The translations under genes were made by a program, and so were the position numbers. This document shows positions 52,382-64,000 of a stretch of DNA of 64,000 nucleotides, in pieces (the stretch's first letter is position 1; every line of letters starts with the position of its first letter). The stretch spans positions 6,514,501 through 6,578,500 of the forward strand of contig NC_008268.1 in assembly GCF_000014565.1 (NCBI RefSeq). The letters run 5' to 3'. Source of the DNA: Rhodococcus jostii RHA1 (GTDB taxonomy: Bacteria > Actinomycetota > Actinomycetes > Mycobacteriales > Mycobacteriaceae). Below the pieces are notes generated by a model. That model was not told the DNA's origin. It ran no database searches and saw only the letters and a list, made by a program, of their open reading frames with translations.

Positions 52382-55300
52382 TTGGGGTCGGGACAAGCAG
52401 CGGGTAGTAGCGGTGCTCCGGAAGGAGCGTTTCCGCTGTCGGCTGCGCAGCGTGGCATCTGGTTCGCGCAACACGCGATGGGCGACGTTCCTCTCACCAT
52501 CGCCCAGTACATCGAGCTTCGCGGTGACATCGACCTCGACCTGTTGACCGAGGCCAGCAAGCGCACCGGCCGGGAGTTCGGCTCCGGCTTCCTCCGCCTC
52601 GTCGAGATCGACGGCGTTCCGTACCAGTACGTCGACAAGGCGCTCGACGACGCCATCACCTACGTCGACCTCCGCGGCGAGGACGATTCCGTCGACGCGG
52701 CCGAGAAGTGGATGCGGGCCAACTACAGCGCCCCCGTCGACCTCCTCGAGGACCGCCTCGTCGTGGTCTACCTACTCCACGTCGGGGAGAATCACTACTT
52801 CTGGTTCTGCCGCATCCATCACATCGCGCTCGACGGTTTCGGCGCGATGGCGCTGATCGCTCGCATCGCCGAGATCTACACCGCACTGGTCGAGGGCACC
52901 GAGCCGCCGGCCTGCCGCGCCGAGGACCTGGTCCGGATCGTCGAGGACGAGCAGCGGTACCGCAACTCCGAGCGGTTCGCGAAGGATCGCGAATACTGGG
53001 CCGAACGCACCGCGCACCTGCCCGAGGCTCCGAGCCTCGCCGGTCGCGCGGCCATGGTGGGCAAGTTCGCGCGGCTCTCCTCCGAGGCCCTGCCCGAGTC
53101 CACCGCCACCCTGCTCGACGAGGCGCTCGGCGGCAGCAACGCCAGCTCCGCACCCATCGTGGTGGCCGCATTCGCCGCGTACCTGGCCCATATGACCGAC
53201 CGGACGGACGTCGTCCTCAGCCTCCCGGTCTCGGCGCGCACCACCGCCACGCTGCGTCGCTCCGGCGGAATGGTGTCGAACATCGTTCCGCTCCGACTCC
53301 AGATCACCCCGGAGATGACCGTCCCCGAGCTGGTCAAGAGCGTCCAGATCGAGCTCACCGGCGCCCTGCGCCGCCAGCGGTACCGCCACGAGGACATCCG
53401 CCGGGACGCGGGAGCGCCCCAGGGGCAGCGTGGCTTCTTCGGTCCCTCGATCAACATCATGATGTTCCACAGCGAGATCAAGCTGGGGACGGTCACCGGA
53501 CACCAGAACGTCCTCACCACCGGACCGGTCGAAGATCTCTCGCTGAACATCTACCAGGGTGTGGCGGGCAGCAAGATCCACATCGACTTCGAGGCCAACC
53601 CCAACCTGTACTCCGCCGACGAGCTGGACCGTCACCACAGCCGCTTCTTCGACTTCTTCGAGCGCTTCCTCGGCGCCGGCGACGACGCCTCGGTGTCGGA
53701 CCTGGCCGCGATGAGCCACGAGGAACGCGGACAGGTCGTGACCGGGTGGAACGGCGACGTCGTGACCCCGCCGGCGGGGACCGTCGTCGACTTGTTCGAC
53801 GCCCAGGTCGGGCGCACGCCCGACGCGACGGCACTCGTCTTCGACGGCGAGGAGCTCACGTATGCCGAGTTCGACGCGCGGGTGAACCGTCTCGCCCGGA
53901 CGCTGATCGGCAGGGGAGTGGGTCCGGAGACGAAGGTCGCCCTCGCGATCCGCCGCTCGCTCGACTCCATGGTCGCGATGTACGCCGTCGTCAAGGCGGG
54001 TGGCGCGTACGTGCCCCTCGACTCCGACCACCCCGCCGAGCGCACGGCGTACGTGCTCGAGAGTGCCCGCCCGCTGTGCATCCTCACGGTCGCGCGCGAC
54101 GGCCTCGTCTTTCCCGCCGATCAGGACGTCCTGGAGATCGACGCCCTGGATCTGAGCGGCGCCCCGGCCGGCCCGATCCGCGACGACGAACGGGCAGCCG
54201 ATCTGCGGCCGGCGAACCCGGCCTATGTCATCTACACGTCCGGGTCCACCGGACGTCCGAAGGGCGTGGCGGTGAGCCACGCTTCGGTCCTGAACCAGGT
54301 CACGTGGATCGCGTCGCGCTACGGGCTCGATGCGAACGATGTCGTGCTGCAGAAGACCCCGACGACGTTCGACGTGTCGGTGTGGGAACTGTTCGCCGCA
54401 CTCGCCTCCGGGTCGCGCCTGGTGATCGCCGCACCCGAGGGGCATCGCGACCCCGCCTACCTCGCCGACGTGATCGCGCGCGAGAAGGTCACGGCGACGT
54501 CGTTCGTCCCGTCGATGCTGTCGGTGTTCGTCGCCGAAGCGGACCGCGAACAACTCGTCAGCCTGCGCGTCGTTCTCGTTGCGGGCGAGGCGTTTCCGCC
54601 TGCCGTCGCCGCAACGTTCCGCGCGAAGTCCGACGCCGGGTTGCACAACCTGTACGGCCCCACCGAGTTCACCGTGCACGCCACCGCAGGCGAGGTGGAT
54701 CGGGAGACCCTCCACACGATTCCCATCGGCACCCCGGTGTGGAACACCGAGGCGTACGTGCTCGACGGCCACCTCCGGCCCGCTCCCATCGGATCCGCGG
54801 GAGAGCTCTATCTCGCGGGCGCCCAGGTCGCGCGCGGCTACGAGGGCAGGCCGGAACTCACGGCAGAACGCTTCGTGGCCAATCCCTTCGGCGCCGCGGG
54901 AACCCGTCTGTACCGCACCGGCGACCTCGTCAAGTGGCGCGTCGACGGCAGCATCGAGTACCTCGGTCGCACCGACTTCCAGGTGAAGGTGCGCGGCCTG
55001 CGCATCGAACTGGGCGAGATCGAGGCCGCGATGTCCTCGTATCCCCATGTGGCGCAGTCGGTTGCGGTCGTGCACGACAGCTCCCTGGGGCAACGGCTCG
55101 TCGGTTATGTCGTCCCCGAACCCGGTTCGGCGGTGGACGTCGAGGATCTGACGGTCCACGTCGGCCGCGCGGTGCCCTCGTACATGGTTCCCGACGCCGT
55201 CGTGGTGATCGCCGAGATGCCGGTCGGAGCGAGCGGCAAACTCGACCGGAAGGCCTTGCCCGAACCGACGTTCGCGGCGGAGTCCAGTGAGTACGTGGCC

Positions 55301-58300
55301 CCTCGCAGCACCATGGAGGAGTCGATCGCAGGACTGTTCGCCGAGGTTCTCGGTCTGCCGCGGGTCAGTGTCGGCGACTCGTTCTTCGCGCTCGGTGGCG
55401 ACAGCATCGTCTCGATCCAGCTGGTGTCCCGCGCGAAGGAAGCCGGTGTCCTGTTCACGGCCCGCGACGTCTTCGAGCGCAAGACCGTGGCCTCGCTCGC
55501 CGAGGTCGCGAAGTCGGCATCCGAGTCGGCGACGGTGCACGTCCTCGAGGAACTTCCGGGCGCCGGTATCGGCACGATGCCGCTGACACCGGTCGTGCAC
55601 TGGATGACGGAACTCGGCGGCGACTTCCACCGCTTCTCCCAGTCCATTCTCCTGGCACTGCCGCCGAAGGTGGAGCGGGACCGCCTGGTGCGCACGCTCG
55701 CGGCCGTCGTCGATCGTCACGACGCTCTGCGTTCGTCTTTGCGCCGCACCGACTCTCCGGCCGGATGGTCGCTGGAGGTCGCACCGATCGGCTCCGTCGA
55801 CGTCGACCGGCTCGTCGATCGCGTCGAGTTCAGCGAGGGACCCGGCACCGACTCGTTCGAGGCGCTGGCCGCGCACGCTCTCGAGCGCACGGTGGACACG
55901 CTGGACCCGGCGACCGGCAGCGTGGTGCGTTTCGTCTGGTTCGCGCCCGCAGAGGATGCCGGAGATCTCGCACCGCGGGACGGCGCGGACGCCGACAGCG
56001 GGGAGGGCGAGAGCACCCCACAGTCGGGACGACTGCTCGTCGTGATCCACCACCTCGCCGTGGACGGGGTGTCCTGGCGAGTGCTGGTGCCTGACTTCGC
56101 ATCCGCGTGGGCGCAGATCGCCGCCGGGGCCGACCCGCTGCTCCCGGCGGTCGGCACGTCGGTGCGCCGCTGGGCGCACGGCCTCGCCGACAACGCCCGG
56201 AGCGCCCGCCGCGTGGCCGAACTCGACCACTGGCGCACCACTCTCGACGGTGCGGACCCGCTGATCGGTTCGCGCGCCCTCGACGGACGCGACACGGTCT
56301 CGACCACCGGCCGGGTCCGCCTGGAGGTCTCGGCCGACGTCACCGACGGTCTGCTGACCGACGTGCCGCGCGCGTTCCACGGCGGCGTCAACGACGGTCT
56401 CCTCACCGCCCTCGCCCTCGCCGTCGCGGCGTGGCGCGCGGAACGCGGCGTCACCGAGTCCTCCACCCTCGTGCACCTCGAAGGCCACGGCCGCGAGGAG
56501 ACGGTGCTGCCCGGCGCCGATCTCTCCCGCACGGTCGGCTGGTTCACCAGCATGTTCCCGGTCCGGTTGTCGGCGCCCGGCGTCGACGTGCGCGACGCCC
56601 TCGCCGGCGGTGCGGCCGCAGGCCGGGCCGTCAAGTCGGTGAAGGAACAACTCGCCCGGGTACCCGAGCACGGCATCGGTTACGGAATGCTGCGATTCCT
56701 CAACGCCGAGACCCGCGCGGTTCTCGCCGCGTTGCCGAGCCCGCAGATCAGTTTCAACTACCTCGGTCGCGTGTCGGTGGGCGAGATCCCCGACGCGTTC
56801 CGGGCGGCGGGCTGGGTGCCCGACACCGACACGATGGAGCTGACCGGTACCCGCAACAGCGAGATGCCGGTGCACTTCGCCCTCGACATCAACGCGATGA
56901 TCGTGGATGTCGAAGGAGAACAGCGACTTTCGGCCACCGTCGACTTCCCCCAGGGCGTCCTCGCCGACGCCGAGGTCGGCGAGCTCACCGGCCTGTGGGC
57001 ACGCGCGCTCGAAGGGCTCGTCGAACACACGAAGCGGCCCGGAGCCGGTGGCCGGACGCCGTCGGACCTCGACCTCGTGTCCCTGAGTCAGAGCCGGATC
57101 GACACCCTCGAGAGCGACTACCCCGCGCTCGGCGACGTCTGGTCGCTGGCCCCGCTGCAGGTGGGCTTGCTGTTCCACGCGTCGCTGGCCGGTACCGACA
57201 CCGACGTGTACACCACCCAGCTCGTGATGGACCTGGGCGGATCCGTCGACACCGACCGCCTCCGCCGTGCCGCGGAGTCACTCGTCGCGAGGCACCCCAA
57301 CCTGCGCACCGCGTTCGTCGCGGGCGACGACGGCGCCGGCATGCAGGTGGTCGTCGACCGGGTGGACGTGCCGTGGACGCACGTCGACCTCTCGGCCGCG
57401 TCCGAGTCCGATCGTGCTGCGGAACTCGAGGCGCTGATGCTCGCGAACCGGACCGACCGGTTCGACATGACTGCGCCGCCTCTCGTTCGGTTCCTGCTGG
57501 TCGAGACGGGCGAGGACCGCTACCGGTTCGCCGTCACCAACCACCACATCCTCCTCGACGGCTGGTCGCTGCCGATCCTCATCCAGGATCTGCTGACCCT
57601 GTACGCGGTGGACGGCGACGAACTGGCACTGCCGCAGCCGCGTCCGTACCGCAGCTACCTCGAGTGGCTGTCCGCGCAGGACCCGCAGGTGCCCGTGGCC
57701 GCGTGGACGAAGGCCCTGGGCGGTATCGAGGAGCCCACCCTCCTCGCACCCGCGCACGCGGAGACCGCGCCGACGCTCACCCCCGGTGAGCTGGTGATCG
57801 ACCTGCCGGACGACCTGCTCGCCGACATGACCGCGCGCTCGCGCGAACTCGGTGTCACCATGAACACCCTCGTCCAGGCCGCGTGGGGAATCGTGCTGGG
57901 CAGGCTGACCGGACGGGACGACGTGGTGTTCGGCACCACCGTCTCGGGTCGTCCGCCGCAGGTGCCCGGCATCGAGTCCATGCTCGGGCTGTTCATCAAC
58001 ACTCTGCCGGTGCGGGTCCGCGTCCGTGCCGGCGACGCCGTCCGCACCCTGCTCGACCGCATCCAGCACGAGCAGACCGAGTTGCTCGATCACCATCACG
58101 TCGGGCTCACCGACATCCAGCAGGGACTCGGCCTCGGCGCGCTGTTCGACACGCTGATGGTCTACGAGTCCTACCCGCTCGACCGTGAGGCGCTCACGAA
58201 GAGCAGCGACATCGAGGGTCTCCGCGTTCTCGACGTGACGTCCAACGACGCCACGCACTACCCGCTGGCGATCGTCGCGATGACCGACCCGCGGCTGCAC

Positions 58301-61300
58301 CTGACGGCCAAGTTCCTTCCCGAGATCTTCGAGGCCGCCGAGGTCGAGGAGATCATGGAGCGGGTCGTCCGCGTGCTCGGTGCGCTGTCCGGGGACGTCG
58401 ACACGCTCGTCGCGGACATCGACATCCTCGCTCCCGGTGAGCGTGCGTCCTTGCTGGCGGCGCACGGCACCGACGCCGTCGTACCGCTGTCGCTGCCGGA
58501 GATCCTCGCCGCGACCGCGGCCGAGAACGGCGAGCGCACCGCGCTGGTCGCGGACGGCGAATCGCTGACCTACGCGGAACTCGACGCGCGCTCGAACCTG
58601 CTCGCCCGGGTTCTCGTCGATCGCGGTGTGGGACCGGAAACGTCGGTGGCGCTCGGGATGACGCGCTCGCTGCACTCGGTGATCGCAACGTGGGCCGTGG
58701 CCAAGGCCGGCGGCACCTTCGTGCCCGTCGACCCCCGCTACCCGTCCGAGCGCATCGCGCACATGGTCGCCGACTCCGGTGCGATTCTCGGCCTGACCGT
58801 GGCCGCCCAGCGGGACACCCTTCCCTCGGACGTCGAATGGCTCGCCCTCGATTCGTCCGAGTGCGACGCGCTGTGCGCCCCGAAGTCGGCGGATCCGGTC
58901 ACGGATTCCGAGCGGACCGCGTCGGTGCAGCTCGAGCACCCGGCGTACATGATCTACACGTCCGGTACCACCGGTCTGCCCAAGGGCGTCGTCGTCACCC
59001 ACACCGGTCTGGCCAACTTCTCCGCCGAGCAGCGCACCCACTACGGGGTGAGCCCGTCGGCGCGGACCCTGCACTTCGCGTCCCCGAGCTTCGACGCGTC
59101 CGTCCTCGAACTGCTGCTCGCCTTCGGCTGCGGCGCGACGATGATCGTCGCCCCCGCAGACCTGTACGGCGGCGAGGAGCTCCGAAACTTCCTCGCGGAC
59201 AACGAGGTCACCCACGCCTTCGTCACGCCCGCCGCGCTCGCGTCGGTGGAGCCGGCCGGACTCGACCGGCTCGAGGTCGTCGTGGTCGGCGGCGAGGCGT
59301 GCCCGCCGGAACTGGTGGAACGCTGGGCGCCGGGTCGCCGGATGTACAACGGTTACGGACCCACCGAGGCCACCATCATGAGCAACGTCAGCAACCTGCT
59401 GGTGCCCGGGAGCCGGGTCGAGATCGGCGGTCCCGTCTGCGGTGTCACCGTCTACGTTCTCGACGAACTGCTGCGCCCGGTACCCGTCGGCGTGGCGGGG
59501 GAGTTGTACATCGCAGGCCCCGGCCTCGCCCGCGGCTACCACGACCGTCTCGGCCTCACCGCCGAACGATTCGTCGCGAACCCGTTCGGCGACAGCGGCA
59601 GCCGGATGTACCGCACGGGCGACGTCGTCCGGTTCGTCGTCGACCACGGACACCGTTCCGGCTACGGCGTGGAGTACGTCGGTCGCAGTGACTTCCAGGT
59701 GAAGGTCCGTGGTTTCCGGATCGAACTCGGCGAGATCGACGCCGTTCTGGTCAAGCACCCGGACCTCGAGTTCGCGGCCACCCTCGGCACGTCGATGCCG
59801 TCGGGTTCGACCGCCCTCGTGTCGTACGTGCTGCCGACCGCGGGCGCCTCGGTGGACGTCGCCGAGGTGACGCATTTCGTCGGCGACATGCTTCCGGCGC
59901 ACATGGTGCCGAGCTCGGTCGTCGTCCTCGACGAGATCCCGCTCACCACGGCAGGAAAACTTGACCGGAAGGCCCTGCCCGAGCCCGACTTCGACGCCCT
60001 GCAGGGCGAGATGATCGAGCCGCGTACGCCGACCGAGGAACTGGTCGCCGGTGTCCTCGCCGACGTGCTCGGGCTCGCGAAGATCAGTGTCGCCGAGTCG
60101 TTCTTCGACCTCGGGGGCAACTCGCTCGTGGCGACGAAGGCTGTCGCCCGGCTCAACGCTGCCGCGGGCACCCGTCTGGGTGTGCGCGAGTTGTTCGATG
60201 CGCCGACCGTGGAGCGGCTCGCCGTAAAGGTGGCGGAGCAGGCCGGCACGGGCTCCGACCGCCCGGTCCTCGTCGCGCGGCCGCGCCCCGAGCGGGTTCC
60301 GCTGTCGATGGCTCAGCAAAGCATGTGGCTGATGAACCGGTTCGACACGGCGTCCTCGGCGTACAACATCCCGCTCGCCGTGCGGCTCTCCGGTTCGCTC
60401 GACATCGACGCGATGTCGTCGGCGGTGTCGGATGTGCTCGCGCGGCACGAGTCTCTGCGGACCGTGTTCCCCGACGCCGGCGACGGCCCGTACCAGCAAA
60501 TCGTCGACACCGAGCAGGTTCCCTTCGACCTGACGCCCGTCCCGGTGACCGAGGCCGAACTCCACACGGCCCTCACCGAATTCGCCACCGAGGGATTCGA
60601 CGTCACAGTTGCGCCCCCGCTGCGCATCCGGCTGTTCGCCACGAGCGAGAGCGAGTTCCTGCTCGTCCTCGTCGTGCATCACATCTGCGCCGACGGCGCG
60701 TCGATGTCGCCGCTCGCACGGGACGTCATGGTCGCATACAGCGCGCGCACCGCCGGTGCGGCTCCGCTGTGGCAGCCGCTGCCGGTGCAGTACCCCGACT
60801 TCGCGCTGTGGCAGCGCGAAGTCCTCGGCGACCCCGCCGACACCCAGTCGCTCGCGGGCAAGCAGATCGCGCACTGGGCTGACACCCTCGCCGGGGCACC
60901 CGAGCTCATCGACCTTCCGCTGGACCACGCACGCCCGGCCAGGCAGTCGATGCGGGGCGATTCGATCGACTTCGCGATCACCCCCGAGTTGCGGCGCGGC
61001 CTCGAAGCGGTCGGCAAGGAACGCGGCGCCTCGCTCTTCATGGTGACGCACGCGGCGTTGACGACACTGCTGTCGCGGCTGAGCAACAGCGACGACATCA
61101 CCGTCGGCACCCCGCTCGCCGCACGCAGCGATCAGGCGCTCGACGACCTCGTGGGCATGTTCGTCAACACCCTGGTCCTGCGCACCCACGTGCGGCCGGG
61201 GGATTCCTTCGCCGAACTCGTCGAACGGGTCCGCGAAGGCGACCTGGCGGCGTTCGGTAATTCCGACGTGCCGTTCGAGAAGATCGTGGAGGCACTGCGG

Positions 61301-64000
61301 ATTCGGCGCTCGGCGGCGTACTCGCCGCTGTTCCAGGTGATGCTGTCGTTCCAGAACAACCGGATGGACGCGCTCGAACTGCCCGGTCTGACCGTCCACG
61401 TGATCGAGGACATGGCGCAGGGCGCCAAGTACGACCTCACACTGACGATCACCGAGAAGGCCGACGAGTCGGGTGAACCGGCAGGCCTCGGCGGCAGGTT
61501 CACGTTCGCCACCGACCTGTTCGAGCGGAGCACCGCGGAACGGATCTCCGAACGGTTCGTCCGGATCCTCGAGGCCGTCGTCACCGATCCCGGTGTCGCT
61601 GTGGGCGACATCGACATTCTCACCGAACACGAGAGAGCAAAGTTGAGCCAAGCCCGACCTGCCCGCACGATGACAGTTCGCGAGCTGCCGCAGCTTCTGG
61701 CTGCAGCGGTCGAGGTCGCTCCCGACGCCGTCGCCGTCGCCCACGACGGCATGCAGGTGACGTACCGCGAGTTCGACGAGCGGCTGCGCTTGATGTCCGC
61801 GCCGCTGTCGGAGCGGGGGATGGGTCCGGACGCGATCGTCTCCGTCGTGCTGTCCGGTCTGGTTCCCACGATCATGACGGCCCCGCCGTCCGAGGACGGG
61901 AAGGACGGCTTCGGTACGATCCTCGACCAGGTCATCGCGGACGCGTACGCCCTCGTCGGTGACATCGAGATCGCCGCGCCCGCACCGGAGATCGTTGCAA
62001 CGGCGCCGTCGGCGTCCGAGATGCCCGATCCCGCGGGGTGGCCGCTCGAGCGGTTCATCGCGCGCTGGCAGGAGTCGGTGGAACGGGAACCCGATGCGCC
62101 GGCAGTCGTTGCGGGTGGGGTCACGACCACCAGGGGCGAACTCAACCGCCGCGCCAATCAGCTGGCTCGTGAGCTCCGCGCGCAGGGGGTCGGTCCCGAC
62201 GACGTCGTGGCACTGATCGTCCCGCGGTCGCTCGAATGGGTGATCGGCATGATCGCCGCCTGGAAGCTGGGCGCGGCATACTCGCCGTTCGACCAGGACT
62301 GGGGTCTCGACCGGATCGTCGGGCTGATCGAGGACAGTGGTACCCGCGCCGTGGTCGTCACCAACTCGTGGAGCGGCTTGACCGAGGCGCCGTTGGGCAA
62401 CGCCGTCCTCGACGCCGCGATCGTCGTCGACGATGCCGACACGATCGAGCGGCTCGCCGCACACGACGTCAGTGACTTCGCGCACGACCCGTGGTCGGAC
62501 GCGGAAGCGAGTTCCCGCCTGGCCTATGTCATCTCGACCTCGGGTTCGACCGGACGCCCGAAGCCGACCATGGTGCCCATGATCGGTGTGTCCAACACGT
62601 ATCAGTGGTATCGCCACGCCCTGGATTTCACCGAGGGGACCGGTGTCCTCGTCGCCAACTCTCCGTTGTTCGACCAGACCCAGAAAAATATCTGGGTGTC
62701 GGTCGCGTACGGCGGCGTCATGCACCTTGCGCAACCCGGCTTTGACCCACTACCAATCCTCCGGCAGATCGGCACCGGCGATGTGCAGATCGCGAACATG
62801 GCGCCCAGCGCCTTCGAGGTCCTGAGCGACCTCGACACGGAAGGGGTCCTCGGCAAGCTGGACATCGTGGTGGTCGGCGGCGAGCAGCTCCGACCCGCCG
62901 CCTGCTCCGCGCTGATCGGAACGCAGACCCGTCTGATCAACACCTACGGGCCGACCGAGGCGTCGGCCACCGACTCCTCGTACGAGGTCGACCTCTCCTC
63001 GGCGGATGCCGAGCAGTGGCCGGTGCCGTTCGGTGCGGCGTTCGAAGGGGTCGAGTACCACGTGCTCGACGGGCGGATGCGCCCGGTTCCGCCCGGTGTG
63101 ACCGGTGAGCTCTACATCGGCGGCATCGTGCTCGCTCGTGGATACGGTGGCATGACCGGGATCACGGCGTCCCGCTTCGTCGCGAACCCGTTCGGCAACG
63201 CCGGCACCCGCCTCTACCGGACCGGCGACCTGGTCCGTGAGCGTGACCACGGCCAGCTGGTATTCGTCGGTCGCAGCGACTTTCAGGTGAAGATCCGCGG
63301 CCTGCGGATCGAACTGGGGGAAATCGAGTCGGCGCTCACCGCCAACAGCGACGTGCTGCAGTCGGTCGTCGTCGTGCACGAGAGCGAGCAGGGCCCCCGG
63401 CTCGTCAGCTACGTCACCGCGGCAGCCGGTGTCGAACTCGACATCGACGCGATCCTGGACGACCTGCATCGCGCCCTGCCCTCGCACATGATCCCGGACA
63501 CGGTGATGGTGCTCGACGAGATGCCGCTCAACGCGAATCTCAAAGTCGACCGCAAGGCCCTCCCGGAGCCGGTCTTCGCCACGAGCACGGTCGAATTCGT
63601 CGCACCTCGCACCCCCCTCGAGGAGGTCGTCGCCGGCATCTTCGGTGACGTCGTCTCCGCGACGCGGGTGAGTGTCGACGAGTCGTTCTTCGACCTGGGC
63701 GGCAACTCCCTCAGCGCCACCAGAGTCGCTGCCCGCGTCACGTCCGCGACGGGCACCGAGGTCGGGATCCGTGATCTGTTCGAGGCCCCCACGGTCGCGA
63801 CCCTCGCGAAGCTCGTCGAGGACCGGGCTCACCACGGCTCCACCAGGCCCGCACTCGTCGCCGGCGAGCGCCCGCGGGAGTTGCCGCTGTCGCTCGCGCA
63901 GCAGCGGATGTGGTTCCTCAACCGTTTCGATCCGTCGTCGCCGGCGTACAACGTTCCGCTCACCGTGCGACTGCGCGGGGAGCTCGACGTCGCCGCCCTG
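52382..64000 (+). CDS. Non-ribosomal peptide synthetase, C-A-T-E-C-A-T-C-(A fragment)-A-T-C..., cut by window edge
   Basis: At least 3873 residues with no stop in frame. The TTG start is fixed by CGGAG 6 nt upstream and an in-frame TAA at 52376. Domains by residue: C1 17-450 (HHIALDG at 146), A1 466-960, T1 near 1000 (LGGDSIVS), E 1066-1560 (HHLAVDG near 1222), C2 1579-2020 (HHILLDG near 1720), A2 2033-2530, T2 near 2575 (LGGNSLVA), C3 2638-3086 (HHICADG near 2766), an A-domain fragment about 3090-3220, A3 3221-3725, T3 near 3769, C4 from about 3834. An N-terminal C domain with an intact catalytic motif suggests lipo-initiation or docking to an upstream synthetase. The E domain puts a D-residue at position 1. 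Specificity codes read by eye are D-V-W-S-L-A-L-V-H, D-A-L-F-V-G-G-I-M and an atypical D-Q-K-N-V-G-T-A-T; I assign no substrates. The iron box upstream hints at a siderophore. Confidence 0.93.
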   Translation, partial: MGSGQAAGSSGAPEGAFPLSAAQRGIWFAQHAMGDVPLTIAQYIELRGDIDLDLLTEASKRTGREFGSGFLRLVEIDGVPYQYVDKALDDAITYVDLRGEDDSVDAAEKWMRANYSAPVDLLEDRLVVVYLLHVGENHYFWFCRIHHIALDGFGAMALIARIAEIYTALVEGTEPPACRAEDLVRIVEDEQRYRNSERFAKDREYWAERTAHLPEAPSLAGRAAMVGKFARLSSEALPESTATLLDEALGGSNASSAPIVVAAFAAYLAHMTDRTDVVLSLPVSARTTATLRRSGGMVSNIVPLRLQITPEMTVPELVKSVQIELTGALRRQRYRHEDIRRDAGAPQGQRGFFGPSINIMMFHSEIKLGTVTGHQNVLTTGPVEDLSLNIYQGVAGSKIHIDFEANPNLYSADELDRHHSRFFDFFERFLGAGDDASVSDLAAMSHEERGQVVTGWNGDVVTPPAGTVVDLFDAQVGRTPDATALVFDGEELTYAEFDARVNRLARTLIGRGVGPETKVALAIRRSLDSMVAMYAVVKAGGAYVPLDSDHPAERTAYVLESARPLCILTVARDGLVFPADQDVLEIDALDLSGAPAGPIRDDERAADLRPANPAYVIYTSGSTGRPKGVAVSHASVLNQVTWIASRYGLDANDVVLQKTPTTFDVSVWELFAALASGSRLVIAAPEGHRDPAYLADVIAREKVTATSFVPSMLSVFVAEADREQLVSLRVVLVAGEAFPPAVAATFRAKSDAGLHNLYGPTEFTVHATAGEVDRETLHTIPIGTPVWNTEAYVLDGHLRPAPIGSAGELYLAGAQVARGYEGRPELTAERFVANPFGAAGTRLYRTGDLVKWRVDGSIEYLGRTDFQVKVRGLRIELGEIEAAMSSYPHVAQSVAVVHDSSLGQRLVGYVVPEPGSAVDVEDLTVHVGRAVPSYMVPDAVVVIAEMPVGASGKLDRKALPEPTFAAESSEYVAPRSTMEESIAGLFAEVLGLPRVSVGDSFFALGGDSIVSIQLVSRAKEAGVLFTARDVFERKTVASLAEVAKSASESATVHVLEELPGAGIGTMPLTPVVHWMTELGGDFHRFSQSILLALPPKVERDRLVRTLAAVVDRHDALRSSLRRTDSPAGWSLEVAPIGSVDVDRLVDRVEFSEGPGTDSFEALAAHALERTVDTLDPATGSVVRFVWFAPAEDAGDLAPRDGADADSGEGESTPQSGRLLVVIHHLAVDGVSWRVLVPDFASAWAQIAAGADPLLPAVGTSVRRWAHGLADNARSARRVAELDHWRTTLDGADPLIGSRALDGRDTVSTTGRVRLEVSADVTDGLLTDVPRAFHGGVNDGLLTALALAVAAWRAERGVTESSTLVHLEGHGREETVLPGADLSRTVGWFTSMFPVRLSAPGVDVRDALAGGAAAGRAVKSVKEQLARVPEHGIGYGMLRFLNAETRAVLAALPSPQISFNYLGRVSVGEIPDAFRAAGWVPDTDTMELTGTRNSEMPVHFALDINAMIVDVEGEQRLSATVDFPQGVLADAEVGELTGLWARALEGLVEHTKRPGAGGRTPSDLDLVSLSQSRIDTLESDYPALGDVWSLAPLQVGLLFHASLAGTDTDVYTTQLVMDLGGSVDTDRLRRAAESLVARHPNLRTAFVAGDDGAGMQVVVDRVDVPWTHVDLSAASESDRAAELEALMLANRTDRFDMTAPPLVRFLLVETGEDRYRFAVTNHHILLDGWSLPILIQDLLTLYAVDGDELALPQPRPYRSYLEWLSAQDPQVPVAAWTKALGGIEEPTLLAPAHAETAPTLTPGELVIDLPDDLLADMTARSRELGVTMNTLVQAAWGIVLGRLTGRDDVVFGTTVSGRPPQVPGIESMLGLFINTLPVRVRVRAGDAVRTLLDRIQHEQTELLDHHHVGLTDIQQGLGLGALFDTLMVYESYPLDREALTKSSDIEGLRVLDVTSNDATHYPLAIVAMTDPRLHLTAKFLPEIFEAAEVEEIMERVVRVLGALSGDVDTLVADIDILAPGERASLLAAHGTDAVVPLSLPEILAATAAENGERTALVADGESLTYAELDARSNLLARVLVDRGVGPETSVALGMTRSLHSVIATWAVAKAGGTFVPVDPRYPSERIAHMVADSGAILGLTVAAQRDTLPSDVEWLALDSSECDALCAPKSADPVTDSERTASVQLEHPAYMIYTSGTTGLPKGVVVTHTGLANFSAEQRTHYGVSPSARTLHFASPSFDASVLELLLAFGCGATMIVAPADLYGGEELRNFLADNEVTHAFVTPAALASVEPAGLDRLEVVVVGGEACPPELVERWAPGRRMYNGYGPTEATIMSNVSNLLVPGSRVEIGGPVCGVTVYVLDELLRPVPVGVAGELYIAGPGLARGYHDRLGLTAERFVANPFGDSGSRMYRTGDVVRFVVDHGHRSGYGVEYVGRSDFQVKVRGFRIELGEIDAVLVKHPDLEFAATLGTSMPSGSTALVSYVLPTAGASVDVAEVTHFVGDMLPAHMVPSSVVVLDEIPLTTAGKLDRKALPEPDFDALQGEMIEPRTPTEELVAGVLADVLGLAKISVAESFFDLGGNSLVATKAVARLNAAAGTRLGVRELFDAPTVERLAVKVAEQAGTGSDRPVLVARPRPERVPLSMAQQSMWLMNRFDTASSAYNIPLAVRLSGSLDIDAMSSAVSDVLARHESLRTVFPDAGDGPYQQIVDTEQVPFDLTPVPVTEAELHTALTEFATEGFDVTVAPPLRIRLFATSESEFLLVLVVHHICADGASMSPLARDVMVAYSARTAGAAPLWQPLPVQYPDFALWQREVLGDPADTQSLAGKQIAHWADTLAGAPELIDLPLDHARPARQSMRGDSIDFAITPELRRGLEAVGKERGASLFMVTHAALTTLLSRLSNSDDITVGTPLAARSDQALDDLVGMFVNTLVLRTHVRPGDSFAELVERVREGDLAAFGNSDVPFEKIVEALRIRRSAAYSPLFQVMLSFQNNRMDALELPGLTVHVIEDMAQGAKYDLTLTITEKADESGEPAGLGGRFTFATDLFERSTAERISERFVRILEAVVTDPGVAVGDIDILTEHERAKLSQARPARTMTVRELPQLLAAAVEVAPDAVAVAHDGMQVTYREFDERLRLMSAPLSERGMGPDAIVSVVLSGLVPTIMTAPPSEDGKDGFGTILDQVIADAYALVGDIEIAAPAPEIVATAPSASEMPDPAGWPLERFIARWQESVEREPDAPAVVAGGVTTTRGELNRRANQLARELRAQGVGPDDVVALIVPRSLEWVIGMIAAWKLGAAYSPFDQDWGLDRIVGLIEDSGTRAVVVTNSWSGLTEAPLGNAVLDAAIVVDDADTIERLAAHDVSDFAHDPWSDAEASSRLAYVISTSGSTGRPKPTMVPMIGVSNTYQWYRHALDFTEGTGVLVANSPLFDQTQKNIWVSVAYGGVMHLAQPGFDPLPILRQIGTGDVQIANMAPSAFEVLSDLDTEGVLGKLDIVVVGGEQLRPAACSALIGTQTRLINTYGPTEASATDSSYEVDLSSADAEQWPVPFGAAFEGVEYHVLDGRMRPVPPGVTGELYIGGIVLARGYGGMTGITASRFVANPFGNAGTRLYRTGDLVRERDHGQLVFVGRSDFQVKIRGLRIELGEIESALTANSDVLQSVVVVHESEQGPRLVSYVTAAAGVELDIDAILDDLHRALPSHMIPDTVMVLDEMPLNANLKVDRKALPEPVFATSTVEFVAPRTPLEEVVAGIFGDVVSATRVSVDESFFDLGGNSLSATRVAARVTSATGTEVGIRDLFEAPTVATLAKLVEDRAHHGSTRPALVAGERPRELPLSLAQQRMWFLNRFDPSSPAYNVPLTVRLRGELDVAAL
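61648..62040 (+). other. Vestigial adenylation-domain fragment inside the NRPS
   Basis: Residues about 3090-3220 start like an A domain ([30 protein letters not shown]..., the A1/A2 region) but break off at [13 protein letters not shown]. They run into about 70 residues of Ala/Pro/Asp-rich linker, and then a second, complete A domain begins at [13 protein letters not shown]. The P-loop, core and C-terminal subdomain are missing from the fragment. It looks like the scar of a domain replacement. Confidence 0.75.

Noticed and set aside
52772..57178. Second long minus-strand frame (about 1470 codons) opposite the NRPS
   Set aside because: Same antisense effect, no domain content; the plus strand holds C, A, T and E motifs over the same bases.
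57278..62734. Very long open frame (about 1800 codons) on the minus strand opposite the NRPS
   Set aside because: It is the antisense of a high-GC gene with strong codon-position bias; the product is Arg/His/Val-rich and low in complexity with no domain, and the plus frame encodes recognisable NRPS domains throughout.
1..64000. CRISPR arrays, tRNA/rRNA genes and insertion sequences
   Set aside because: Reading the gaps showed no regularly spaced repeats, no tRNA cloverleaf or CCA-type ends, and no transposase motifs; a covariance-model scan would be needed to exclude small RNAs fully.

Overview
The window reads as chromosomal DNA of a large-genome Rhodococcus (R. jostii/opacus type). The grounds are very high GC, GTG/TTG starts with GGAGG-type ribosome sites, a KstR-controlled ketosteroid hydroxylase reductase, a 13E12/DUF222 HNH gene, a complete mycofactocin (MFT) cluster with NDMA-dependent alcohol dehydrogenase, and a leucine cluster ordered like Mycobacterium tuberculosis Rv2498c-Rv2506. 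Genus is inferred from gene content; no rRNA or tRNA gene was seen.

Layout. (1) 1-8.7 kb: kshB (running off the left edge), then an alcohol oxidation block: NDMA-dependent methanol dehydrogenase, MoxR ATPase, CoxE-like VWA protein, a second iron alcohol dehydrogenase, and a sensor kinase/response regulator pair resembling MnoS/MnoR. (2) 8.8-14.5 kb: an ABC exporter, three small minus-strand genes (Imm-5-like protein, ABM monooxygenase, secreted protein) and a DUF222-HNH gene with a LexA-like box. (3) 14.5-27.5 kb: the MFT island: mftM and mftR on the minus strand, then mftA-B-C-D, an OYE-type reductase, an SDR, a second OYE-type reductase, mftE-F-G. (4) 27.6-36.9 kb: a GAF regulator, aldehyde dehydrogenase, DUF779 protein, ethanolamine permease, eutB, eutC, a winged-helix protein and an MHS-type transporter. 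(5) 37.1-42.3 kb: an acyl-CoA synthetase, an ankyrin protein, an HbpS-like lipoprotein divergent from a SenS/SenR-like pair, and a GlsB-type membrane protein. (6) 42.3-51.2 kb: a TetR regulator divergent from accD-accA-fadE-maoC-citE, then acetoacetyl-CoA synthetase. (7) 51.2-64 kb: a 1.2-kb leader with an IdeR-like iron box and short well-initiated reading frames, then a giant non-ribosomal peptide synthetase that runs off the right edge.

How it fits together. MFT is the redox cofactor of NDMA-dependent alcohol dehydrogenases and of MFT-coupled SDRs, and MftG returns its electrons to respiration. Alcohols oxidised by Mno and the second dehydrogenase give aldehydes, and ethanolamine cleaved by EutBC gives acetaldehyde; the aldehyde dehydrogenase disposes of them. 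The leucine cluster carboxylates 3-methylcrotonyl-CoA, and its lyase should release acetyl-CoA and acetoacetate, which the last gene activates. The two alcohol dehydrogenase promoters share a 22-bp palindrome, which suggests common control by the neighbouring two-component system.

Limits: all calls come from reading the sequence. No homology search, folding or alignment was run, so orthologue names rest on remembered family features and gene order.
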